Shown here: piece after piece, positions 50,435 through 64,000 of the stretch | Position numbering within the stretch: position 1 is the first letter of the stretch | Layout: every line of letters starts with the position of its first letter | Source of the DNA: Allodiplogaster sudhausi | Taxonomy: Eukaryota; Nematoda; Chromadorea; Rhabditida; Diplogasteridae | Length of the DNA stretch: 64,000 nucleotides | Direction of reading: 5' to 3' | NCBI GenBank assembly: GCA_945643635.1 | Contig: CALZFC010000092.1 | Span: forward strand, 1,156,001-1,220,000 | Made by a program: the position numbers and the translations under genes | The notes under the pieces: generated by a model | Database searches by the model: none | What the model saw: only the letters and a program-made list of their open reading frames with translations | Told to the model about the DNA's origin: nothing

Positions 50435-53203
50435 TTACATCTGATAGGGGGATCCTCGGTAGTCAGGGGCTCCTCCGGGTGGTCTGGCGAAGGGGTTCAC
50501 CCCAGGGGGAGCAGCACCGCCCGCGGGTGGAGCAGCGAATCCACCGGCCGGAGGGAACTGCGGAGGGGCGGCGCCAAACTCAGTGGGAGGAGGGGCGAAC
50601 TGTCCAGGCATCTGGTTGAAGCTCTGCGGAGGAGGAGCAGGAGTGGTGGCGAAGGAAGTGGGCGGAACGGAGGCCGCGGACAAAGGGGGCGGAGCCATCG
50701 ATGTGGGCGGAGCACCGAATTGTTGCTGTGGAGGGGGAGGAAGACCGGCAGCAGACATCTGGTTGTACTGTGGGGGCGGAGCAAACTGCTGAGTGGGCGG
50801 GGTGGAGTACTGGCTAGTGGGCGGAGCTCCGTACTGAGACTGAGGAGTGTTCGAGGGAGGAGGGTACTGGCCATAACCCTGATGCTGTTGCTGCTGAGGC
50901 AGAGGGGGAGTCTGCTGCTGGCTGGGAGCCATCGCGTATGTCTGAGGAGGCGGGGCGAACTGAGTAGGCGGGGCCTGCGAGGTTACGCCTCCGTAGTACT
51001 GCTGGTACTGCTGCTGCTGGGGATTGTACGGGGGAGTGGACTCGTGGGAAATAGGGGGCGGAGCTTGCGCCTGAGGGAAAGAGGGAATGGAGGCGGGCGG
51101 GTACTCCGAGATTTCAGAAGAAGCATCTGCACCCAGGATGATGTCATCCTCGTGGTGGGCAGGAGGGGCCGTCACTTCAGACTTCACTCCGTCAGACTGG
51201 ATCTGAAGATCAATACGTCAGCTAGTTTGAGGAAAGAAAGGATAATATCATTTCTGTATTATCTTCCGCCCAGTGTAAACCTTTTAACAATTGGAAAACC
51301 CCCTTCAAAGTATAAACTAGTTGTCCTCAACTCTAAATAATGCATTGAAGTTTCGTCATAATGAAAACCATTTCAGCGTCAGATTTGCTACCATTCCAAT
51401 CTTTCACTCTCCCTTACCTGGCTAGGAAATAACCATATTCTCAGCCCAAACATAAGCTTTTTAATCCACTGTGGCCCCGTTTAAGAAGGTCCCGTCTACT
51501 TCGCAGACCTACCCAGGTTTTGAGCTTCGCCAGAACTAAACCCCACACAGATTTTAACGTCCCAAATTCTATTTAACATTTTCCCACCTTTCTTTCCAAG
51601 CTCAACCTCTCGATCCCATCCATTTTTCTCAGGCAGTCAGCAATGGCATTTATTCCCTGTTTGGCGCTACTACCAACTGAAATTCGATAAAAAGTGAGTA
51701 TTTTGAGCTAATTTAAAGAAAAAGGATAGCCATGCAAAGCATCTTTTGGTCCGAAATAAATAAATGGGCACTGGTGACGTCATCGCCAGTCCATGGTGCA
51801 TAATATCGAAAATATTCCTCCTCCTAACGCCGCGCACTACCCAGTTTCGATTCTCTAGGCCATGGTCAGAGAAACTGACATAATAAGCATGCATCGCAGA
51901 ACTTGAATAAAAGCCCACCCTATTAAAACACTTATCTAATGGCACCATGGGTACTATTTCGGTTTGACTACCCAAAGCCCCAAATTTTTTCCATAAACTT
52001 TTTTTTGCTGAAACTTGTCCCAGGGGGGTTTTTTAATGCGAGGAAACCGAATATGAAGTTCGTTTTGATCGATTCCACCGTTTTCAAAAGTTACGTTTCG
52101 TTTAAGGTAATAACTAATTTGCTCCAAATTGCCTAAAAATCTCAACGAAGCGGGTATTTGATGCGAGGAAACCGAATATGTGGTTCGTATAGTTTGATTT
52201 CGACATCTCAGTAAGTTACGATAGGTGTAATGGATCAGCTATAAGAGATGAGGATTACTTGGTTTTTTCTTTGGCCCAAACAGTTCGGAAGCACTGGCGT
52301 GGTCTTCTTCAACCGTTGGAATAAGCTAACTTCCTCAGATGGCGAAATAAAACAAAACCAAAATCATATTCGCTTTCCTCGCATCAAATAACCCCCTGCG
52401 GCAAGTTTCAGCAAAAAAAATATTTTTGAAAAATTTGGGGTTTTGGGTAGTCAAACCGAAATAGTACCGGACCATGTTTTTTTAATGCAAAAGAAGTACA
52501 AAGGCGATAGATGTAAGAGAACGACTGCACCTCTTGCTGCAGCGAAGGCTGAATTGTGGCAGGAGCAACTTCGGGGAGCGGACTGCGCTGAGCAGGAATG
52601 GGAGAGGAGCGGTTCTCGGTGTGTCCAGAGAAAGTCGAAGTAGAATTGACCGGAGCTGCGCCGGTAGGGAAGGAAACTCCCGAGAGGGACTTCGACAGCT
52701 CATCCAGAGAAGAACGAACCGCCGAAAGATGCTTCTCAATCTCAGCCAATTGCTTTCCTCCTTCGGATTCAACCTGTAAAACAGATTCTCTGTACAAGCC
52801 GCGCAGAAAATCAATCCAAAGCAGTAGAAAAAAAAGCTTACAGAAACGTCAAGGAAGAGCAGCTTCTCTGTCTGAAGTGCGAGAAGCAAATCGTTGTCAT
52901 CGGTAAGAGTGATGAAGTCTCCATCTAAAATATGCATTTAAAAAATGATGCATGGATGAAAGTTTCAAGAAACAAGAAGAAAGAATGTATGGCATGGAAA
53001 GAAGGAGCAAAGTATAACTTGCCAGAATCGCGGTACTTGAGTCGAATGGGAAGAGTGGGTTTGATGGCAAAGATACGCTGGACCATGAGGAGGAGGTCGT
53101 TGAGAGTGACATCGTTGTTGTGTCGGATGGCCGTCTTGCGGAGATCGCCCGCGAAGCGAGCCTTCACTATCGTTGCCTCCGTCGTGCCGTTAACCATCAC
53201 CAT
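50435..53203 (-). CDS. TFG: TFG-like protein (ER exit-site, COPII scaffold)
   Basis: TFG oligomerises at ER exit sites and supports COPII secretion. ATG at 53203 begins MVMVNGTTEATIVKARFAGD. This exon and the next form a PB1 domain with the basic KARFAGDLRK part and the acidic OPCA-like part DGDFITLTDDNDLLLAL (52865-52925). A helical segment follows (GGKQLAEIEKHLSAVRSSLD; about 52700-52770), then a Pro/Ser region. The last exon (50435-51202) encodes a long Pro/Gln/Tyr-rich low-complexity tail (NPQQQQYQQYYGG; GVNPFARPPGGAPDYRGSPY) ending YQM. PB1, coiled coil and a P/Q-rich tail in this order are diagnostic of TFG. The intron 51203-52531 contains a MITE. The start is 285 bp from the divergent TDP2 start. 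Confidence 0.9.
51945..52476. mobile_element. MITE with ~110-bp inverted repeats in a TFG intron
   Basis: The sequence from GGTACTATTTCGGTTTGACT at 51950 recurs in inverted form ending at 52468, with about 110 bp similar on each side. Short CCATG blocks lie just outside. Inside, the block TGCGAGGAAACCGAATATG occurs near 52036 and again near 52160. No coding capacity and no clear target duplication were found, so the family is not assigned. Confidence 0.75.
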
Positions 53204-53487
53204 GACTGAACACTTTCACTATTGTCACAGTAGAATCCTTAATCCCTAAATCGAAAGAAACAGCAAGAAACAGCAAAATCAACATCAAGCAAGCATTTCC
53301 CTTAGGCGGCGTCTTTCCTTCCACGTTCACTAAAATCGTGCAGCACCGAAGTGTGTACGAAATGTGCGCGCTTCACTTTGTTGGCTTTTAGCCAACATTT
53401 GTCCATTATTTGAAAATTTTGAAAATGTGGAGCTCCGGAGAGAGTTCAACAAATTATTTGTAGTTAATTGCCAGCTTTCCATGTAAT
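53204..53487. promoter_or_regulatory. Bidirectional promoter region between TFG and TDP2
   Basis: Only 284 bp separate two divergent start codons, so both promoters and 5' UTRs must lie here or overlap. No specific motif was assigned. Confidence 0.65.
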
Positions 53488-54957
53488 ATGGCTGATGCGG
53501 AAGTGAGCAACGAGGAGGCTGAACAAGCTATGAAGTCGTTCGCGGAGATCACTGGCACAGATGAGATCTTTGCACAGAGTTTTCTACAAGACGTTAATTG
53601 GAATCTTGAGGTTGCTTTTTGTCTGAAATGTTTAGTTGTCTTCATTTTTTACTGCTGAATGTTTCCCCGCGCATTTTGATGGCCATACACCTATTTTAGG
53701 CCGCCTTGAATGCCTTCTTCACGCAGCAAGGAATAGGCGAAGTTGAGTTCGTGAATGAAGAACCAAATGAGGCCGAGGGATGTCAGGAGAGTGCGCCTCC
53801 TTCTGGTGAATCCCCAGTGGATCTGACTGGTCTTGAGATCTCGTTGCTTTCGTGGAATATCGACGGCTTAGATGGCAACAGTCTAAAGACTCGGATGCTT
53901 GCGGTTTACAAGATTGTCAGCCAGTAAGTAGATTGTTGTATACGAAGAAAAATTCGTTGCATTCTTCCTTGAATGTACTTGTTTTGTAGAATCAATGCGG
54001 ACTTTGTCTTCCTGCAAGAAGTTGTCGAACGTGAAATCGAGACGCTTGATAAGCTGAAGACTTTCTACAATATCTACTACTCAAATCGAGGCGCTCACTA
54101 TTTCACTGCCATTCTCACAAGCAAGATGTTCTCCGTCGACAATCACGAAGTCCATCACTTCGAGAATTCGCGCATGGAAAGGACTCTTCAGATTATTGAG
54201 GTTTTTACATTTTGTTTCCATTTAAGCACGTTCCCACCTTTTCGCCCAGTTCCCTATTTCAGCAGTTGATGTTTGATACCTGCGAATACACTGATTTATA
54301 CCACTATAACTGGAATATCTGAAAAGTGGATATAGCTGTGTTTCCAAGGGAAAGATTGGTTCGGTGCGCGTGTTTCTCCTGAACACTCACCTGGAAAGTA
54401 TGGCCGAGCACTCTGACATCCGACGCGCTCAATTCGTGGAGTGCATGCACCGACTCGATACCATCTCCAAGCAACATCCCGATGCTCTCGTCTTCTTTGG
54501 CGGAGATCTCAATATTAGAGATGACGAGGTGAGCGAGAGGCTGAGAATTGAGGGAGGTGATCCTTTGCCGGATCAAGGGGGGTTGGCAAGGTACTTGAGA
54601 AGATGGAGAAGCAGTACGATATCATGCAGCTAAAGTATGTGGCATTAAGAACAATAGTAGTATTTATTTAAGTATGAACTGATGAATGGAATGCAGGTGC
54701 GCAATGTGCCGTGCGGCTTCAACGACGCGTGGGAAGCGGCGGGCTCCCCGAGTGACCACCGCTTCACTTGGGATCAGAGGAAGAATGACAACAAGAGGGG
54801 CGGATTCGCGAGATGCCGCTTCGACCGAATCTTCTGGAGAGGCGGCCAGGGACAACTCGGAAATGTCAGGTTCTCCCTCCACGGACAGCAAAGGATCCGT
54901 TCTTGTCTCTGCTTCCCCAGTGACCACTGGGCTGTCCACGCTCTTTTTTCTGCTTAG
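53488..54957 (+). CDS. TDP2: Tyrosyl-DNA phosphodiesterase 2
   Basis: TDP2 removes topoisomerase II 5'-phosphotyrosyl adducts from DNA ends. ATG at 53488 begins MADAEVSNEEAEQAMKSF; residues ~5-60 form a UBA-like helical domain (EIFAQSFLQDVNWNLEAALN). The endonuclease/exonuclease/phosphatase domain has all key motifs: LLSWNIDGLD (53845), FVFLQEV (54005), SNRGAHYFTAI, LLNTHLES (54375), FFGGDLNIRD (54495) and the catalytic FPSDHWAVHAL at the C-terminus (54912-54945). The stop TAG is at 54955-54957. The GGDLNIRDDE exon joins to VRNVPCGFNDAWEAAGSP across an intron of about 165 nt. Length and motif order match animal TDP2. Confidence 0.93.
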
Positions 54958-55634
54958 AAGTCTTTTCCGAAGAGGTTCCATTCTATTCCCTCCTGTGTGT
55001 TCTCTTTTTATGCTATCCCGCACCATGATTGTGCTGTGTTAATGGAACCAAAGTCAACGTGCAGCTCAATTAAATTATTAGTTCATCTGCGTCAACTTTT
55101 TGAATGGCAAAGATCTGTATTCCACTTTGTTTTCACTTGTCTTCATTCCGCTTTAAGGGAGTAGGGAAATTAACCGGCATTTGTTTTATTCTTCCTGAAT
55201 TTTAAAGTTGTGCCCCAGCTTCATTCTCTCGCGCTTTCATACAGACAGAATTCAATAGTGGTTCAGCTCTTTTTAAGTAAAAAATTTTTTAGTATTGGCC
55301 CGGGCTGCATTTTTGCAGGGTAGGTTATTGCGAGTAGCTAATCTTCGGGTGTTTAAAGTAATTGTTGCATCAGTTAGACCGTTTAAACATTATCTTTTAT
55401 CGAATGATGCCATGTAAAAAGTCGAATATGCGTTTTGTAAATTGCTGGAAAGGATGTGTCATTTCGCAAGCAGAATGGCAGTGAATGAGATTCGCAGTGA
55501 GGAATGTGGCAAGAATTGCGTTCAACGTAGAAGCAGCAAAAAGAAAGAACAAAGGATTCCATGATCGGATATTTGGTCACAGTTGTCACAGTTATTACAA
55601 GCGAAGCATGTCTATTCATAGTCCGCAAGTGCTT
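54958..55634. other. Convergent intergenic region between TDP2 and the TINAG-like gene
   Basis: About 680 bp, expected to hold the 3' UTRs of two convergent genes. Nothing else recognisable was seen. Confidence 0.5.
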
Positions 55635-60133
<4,499 letters not shown>

Positions 60134-61769
60134 GCGTAGAGTTCGTGGTAGGACTCTTCTTTGCTCTCTCTCTATTTCTCTGCTTTCTCTCTCCGTCTCT
60201 TCTCCTTTTTCGCTCTCTCCTTTCTCATCCTGTCGCTCTCCATTTCTTGCACTCTCCTTCACCTCATCTCTCCTTTCTCCCTACGTGCTACAATCACTAC
60301 TTTTTCTTTGTCTCCCTGTGGCCACGCCCATGTCTCTGTCCCATTTGTAATCCTTCTCCTTTTCTCTACTTCCATCTCTTTCTTTTATCTCAAACTTCTT
60401 ACTTTCTCTTTCTGAATGCAACACACCACCTTAACCTAACAAGTGTAAGTGTCTTCTCTCTTATCTTTAGTCTCAACATCCCATTTAGGAACATCGAATT
60501 TCCCTTTCAGCATAATAGCTATTTCTGTAGCTTTACGAATATGCTCAACGCAACCTTTTGCATACATTCTTTCAAACCGCTGATTTTAAAAGGATGTCGT
60601 TATGTGTAAATAAAATTTTGTCATAATGAGCCCATAAATCTACTTTTCTCTTAATTCACCTTTTTAATCTTCTTAAAATTCTTCCAATTATCTCTGTCCC
60701 TCTCTCGCTCTCTCTCTCTCTCTACCTCCCTCGTTCTGTTCCTCTCTGTCTATCTATCTCTATTTCTGTCCTGCTTCCTCACTATTTCTCATTCTTGCCG
60801 ACAGTCCTCCATGTCTGTTGAAAGGCATAAATATACATGCGGTCGACCTCTGTCAACGGTTTTAGACATTTAATTTTTTTTGTCTTCAGGGAGCAGAAGT
60901 TTCTCACAGAAAATAAGAAAGTGATAGACCGGCGAAAAATCCAAATTCTTGCAAGATTTAGAGAAAATGCAATTTAATTTTGATTGAATATTCAATTTAA
61001 TCATTTCCCCCGGGACTTTTCACATTCTACTTTTTGTGCGCAATGAGCTGGCGATTGAAATCAAATAAGTGAAACAGAAATACCAAAAGAAAAGACAATC
61101 ATGGGAAAGAAAAAAAACGCTAAATGCAAGAGCGTGGAAGAAATGTTGGGAAAGAGAAAGAGAGGGGGAGGGAAAGAAGAAGGAGGATGCCGCTGAAACC
61201 TAGCTGATGGACAATTACATTTGGAAATTCTGTCACTGCGGATCAGTCTGACTTAGACTACGGAGATAATGATATTGCACCCGGAGAATATCCAAGCAGA
61301 CAAGAGAAGTGAAAATGGAAGAGCCAAACATTCTAAGAAGAAATAATAAAGAAGGGCGAAAAGAAGTTGTCTCTTTTTGGGGGTAGACGGATTGTCTACG
61401 GAAGGGGATAAAATGATCTACACCTGTCGATAACCAATTCATCTACACTCTTGATTACTCACTACGTCGTCGCTAATGACAGCATGTGCCTTCTAACAGA
61501 TTACGGTAGCTATGAGTAGTCGGGGGCGAAGGGCAGTCGGGGGGACAGGCGCGGCTCTTGCCCCTCGTCTCACGCGGGAGGTTCCATCGCATTGTATTAG
61601 GAGAGCGGGAGGAGAATCAAGGACTTCTTTAGTTGTTCTCAGTCATATCGGCATCCTCTATTTCCAGGCGTTCGTTTACAAGGCAGCGCGCTGCACGGTA
61701 AGAGCTCGAAGGAGGAGAGGGAGGGTTTGGAGAGGACGAAGCGAATCCACGAAGTTGTTGGCCTGCCAA
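60134..61769. other. Divergent intergenic region upstream of the TINAG-like and HAPSTR1-like genes
   Basis: About 1.6 kb with pyrimidine-rich sequence at 60160-60400 and 60690-60780, and AT-rich sequence after that. It should hold both promoters. The frame of the next gene is open back to an ATG at 61512, so the right end may be coding. No other exon was recognised. Confidence 0.45.
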
Positions 61770-62881
61770 ATGTGGACGGGTGATCGGATGGGTGATTCAC
61801 CTCCCAGTAGGAACTGTGGTTGTGGAGAAGACTGCGACGCCGACAAACTCTGGGGAGACTTTGAGGTCGTGGTATTTATGCGTTTTGCGGCTGGGTTGTT
61901 TGCTATTTGGGGAATTCGATCAATCATTCTGAGAAAAACTGTTAGAGTAACTTCTCCGCCTACAAAATATACTATTGAAATTTAGGATGGCAAAGCAGTT
62001 GTTTTATATGTGATGTTCCTGCCGAGATCATTATCGATTTCAGTGTTATAATGCGTGGTTGTTGAGGCGTGCGCCCAGAACGTGACTCGTCTGTATCGGG
62101 AGCCGGACTGGCGGAGCCTGCAGACTGCAGCTGCTGCCACCACTCAACTCTACAAGAGCGGACTCGAATACCACAAACGAGGCTATGAACGTGGATACCA
62201 AGTGATCTCTTCTTACATTTTATCAAACGAATTATGCGATCAGATTTCACTTGCGAAAATTCACATGTGGAGGTATATTTAAAGGCTAAATGTTCTTATT
62301 AAAAAAAAGTGAAACATCTTTTTGTAATTTAACAATATTGCCATGAGTTTTTCATCATTTACAGGCTGGCCGAGCAAGTCTTGCAAAAGATCTCAAGGCT
62401 CTCTCGGGACAGAAAGTCGAAGTGAACACACTGATCGATTTCCTGGTTGCCAAGTACGGCAGAAATGGTCCCCAGGCAGACCGGGTTGTGGGAGGAATCT
62501 CCCCTTCCTCGTTGAGCACCACAGAGGATGCCACCGCTCTCCATCTCTTCCAGCAGGTTCACCTTCTCATCCTTCCTTGTTTAGTGGTTTTGTCAAACCT
62601 TGCAGAGATTGTGAAATTTTGAAGAGCGTCTGAGTTATGAGATCGAGTAAAACTTTGGAATCCTTGACTTGGAATTATTTGGATATTTTTTGTATTCTTG
62701 GAAGATGAAGATAAAGGGAGATGATGCTATACAGGCCCTGACTCCTAATCCTGCGTCGTCTCCTCAGCGCCTTCCCGAGCTGAACTCTTTCCTCACAACT
62801 CAACTGCAACGTCATCGGAAGAGACAACGCTCTCCCCCTTCCCCCTCCAATAACTTCATGAAGCGGATGCGGAGGAACTAG
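61770..62881 (+). CDS. HAPSTR1: HAPSTR1/C16orf72-like stress-response protein
   Basis: HAPSTR1 homologues are small nuclear proteins that work with the ubiquitin ligase HUWE1 in stress signalling. Exon 1 (61770-61865) encodes MWTGDRMGDSPPSRNCGCGE and ends LWGDFE; the frame is open upstream to an ATG at 61512, so the start is uncertain. Exon 2 from 62067 gives ACAQNVTRLYREPDWRSLQT and LYKSGLEYHKRGYERGYQ. Exon 3 (62366-62555) gives LAKDLKALSGQKVEVNTLID-FLVAK. The final exon has LPELNSFLTTQLQRHRKRQR and a basic end FMKRMRRN at TAG 62879-62881. The pattern LW-x-x-F / A-VT-LY / GYQ / L-x-FL and a terminal LN-F...KR tail parallels human C16orf72. The match is from memory of the family, not an alignment. 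Confidence 0.72.
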
Positions 62882-63896
62882 ACTGTTACCTATCTCTTCA
62901 TTGCTTTCCTGTCCAACTCATCCCTCTTTTTCGTGATTCGTGTCCCATCCGTCTTGGTCTTTTGGGATTTAGGGAAAAGCCCTCCCCTTCCAGGTCGGGG
63001 GCTTAAGAATGTCCTTCTCTGCATCTTGCTTCTTTATGCTTCAGAGTTGCTGTGAGATGAGAGCTGCCCTCTCTTCCCTCTGTAATTTAGCGTAGAAAAC
63101 GCACTCTTGCTGATAGTTTGACAATAGCTAATTCCTTTATGAATATCGTTGACGTTTCTGGTATACGGGGTAAACAGCAAGAGAGCTTTTCATCCATTAT
63201 ATTTCTGTATTTCATCTCCAATATGTCCTCTTTTTTAACAGAGTACTTAATAGAAGAGAGGTGGATCTTACTGTCAGTTGAAAGTGACTCTCCCCGTTCT
63301 CTTCTTCCCTCCTCTTTGTCTTCTTCAGATGTCTCAACTTCTGCCTTAGAAAGCTGGTATACTCGTCCATTTGCTAGACAAGTGTTTTAGCCACGCCCGG
63401 TCGAGTGAAGATTGCGGAGAGCATGTTAAATTGGCTGAGCTCGAATATCAGAGTGTTCATTTTTTTCCTTACTTGCTTATGCTTAAATCATTAGTAGTTC
63501 TCGATGATATTTCTCTTGTCTGTGGTGGCAATCCTCATTCCCCCAAGGGGGAGAGTAGTCTTAGACCGGATTCTTCCGTGTCGCGTTGCGATGTCAATAG
63601 TTCCCACTTAGTTTTAATGTGTCTCTCCGCCATTCTGAGTTGCAGGGAGTCCAGGCCTGAGGATCCGCTTCCTGTCCAAGTCTTCGTTTCCTTTCTTTCG
63701 CCGGGTCTTCCCTACCTTCTTTCTTCCTTGTATATCCCAACATTATGGCGATAAATGCTCGATTCGTGTTCACTTGAAAAACTACATTCTGAGTAATTTG
63801 AGCTCTGATACGATATTTATATGGATGAGTTGTATTGTTACAATAAGAAATTACTGCAGCAGCTGACTGTGACACTCTTTAGAAGAGAATCGAAAG
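62882..63896. other. Intergenic region upstream of IMP3
   Basis: About 1 kb between two plus-strand genes. It should contain the HAPSTR1-like 3' UTR and the IMP3 promoter. Open frames at 63118-63754 show no family motif and appear non-coding. Confidence 0.5.
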
Positions 63897-64000
63897 ATGG
63901 TGCGGAAGCTGAAGTTCCACGAGCAGAAGTTGCTGAAGAAGACTGACTTCATCACATGGGAGATTGACCAAAAGGGCAGACAGTCCGAGATGATGAGGAA
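63897..64000 (+). CDS. IMP3: U3 small nucleolar ribonucleoprotein IMP3 (5' end, cut by the window edge)
   Basis: IMP3 is an S4-domain protein of the U3 snoRNP needed for 18S rRNA processing. ATG at 63897 begins MVRKLKFHEQKLLKKTDFIT, nearly identical to the conserved family start, then WEIDQKGRQSEMMRK to the window end. Only 34 complete codons are present, so the S4 domain lies outside the window. Confidence 0.92.
   Translation, partial: MVRKLKFHEQKLLKKTDFITWEIDQKGRQSEMMR

Noticed and set aside
54686..55042. Alternative frame across the last TDP2 exon
   Set aside because: The other frame carries FDRIFWRG and FPSDHWAVH, which are TDP2 motifs.
63118..63754. Plus-strand frames before IMP3
   Set aside because: No recognisable motifs or splice structure; they look like chance frames in 3' UTR or intergenic sequence.

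Overview
The window is a gene-dense piece of an animal genome, most probably a nematode. The reasons are the gene families (a Patched-related protein, an astacin metalloprotease with EGF and CUB domains, a DSL-type Notch ligand with one EGF repeat, a TWK-like two-pore potassium channel, tandem AP-2 factors, a Tc1-like transposon), the many very short introns (about 40-60 nt), and the tight spacing. No bacterial features, rRNA, tRNA or CRISPR were seen. Most introns carry long (GA)n or (CT)n tracts, and these produce many false open frames. Species-level identity cannot be stated.

Layout. 270-1993 (-): cathepsin Z-like cysteine protease. 2589-7439 (-): USP5/isopeptidase T, with a non-autonomous hAT-like element in its first intron. 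8311-9936 and 9939-12097 (-): two tandem AP-2 transcription factor genes whose coding regions lie 2 bp apart. 12098-14407: repeat-rich intergenic DNA with one possible orphan exon. 14408-21505 (-): Patched-related protein, with a 2.1-kb inverted-repeat element placed exactly at a 3' splice site. 22857-28565 (-): secreted astacin protease with a long Gly/Pro-rich propeptide. 30066-32655 (+): DSL ligand. 33767-37830 (+): CD36/LIMP-2 family scavenger receptor. 37920-42791 (-): two-pore potassium channel, split in a coding exon by a 2.74-kb Tc1-like transposon (38397-41140). 43172-45094 (-): unrecognised protein. 46250-49854 (+): mitochondrial trifunctional enzyme alpha subunit. 50435-53203 (-): TFG, with a ~0.5-kb MITE in an intron, head-to-head with 53488-54957 (+): TDP2. 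55635-60133 (-): TINAG-like inactive cathepsin. 61770-62881 (+): HAPSTR1/C16orf72-like. 63897-64000 (+): 5' end of IMP3.

These are mostly unrelated housekeeping and developmental genes, so no pathway cluster is evident. The most noteworthy points are the four transposable elements and their relation to exons and splice sites, the damaged potassium channel gene, repeated use of GC-AG introns, a sense-strand polarity of purine and pyrimidine tracts inside introns, and the zero-gap AP-2 pair that resembles an SL1-type operon. All gene models were built by eye from reading frames, splice signals and remembered family motifs; no alignment was run.
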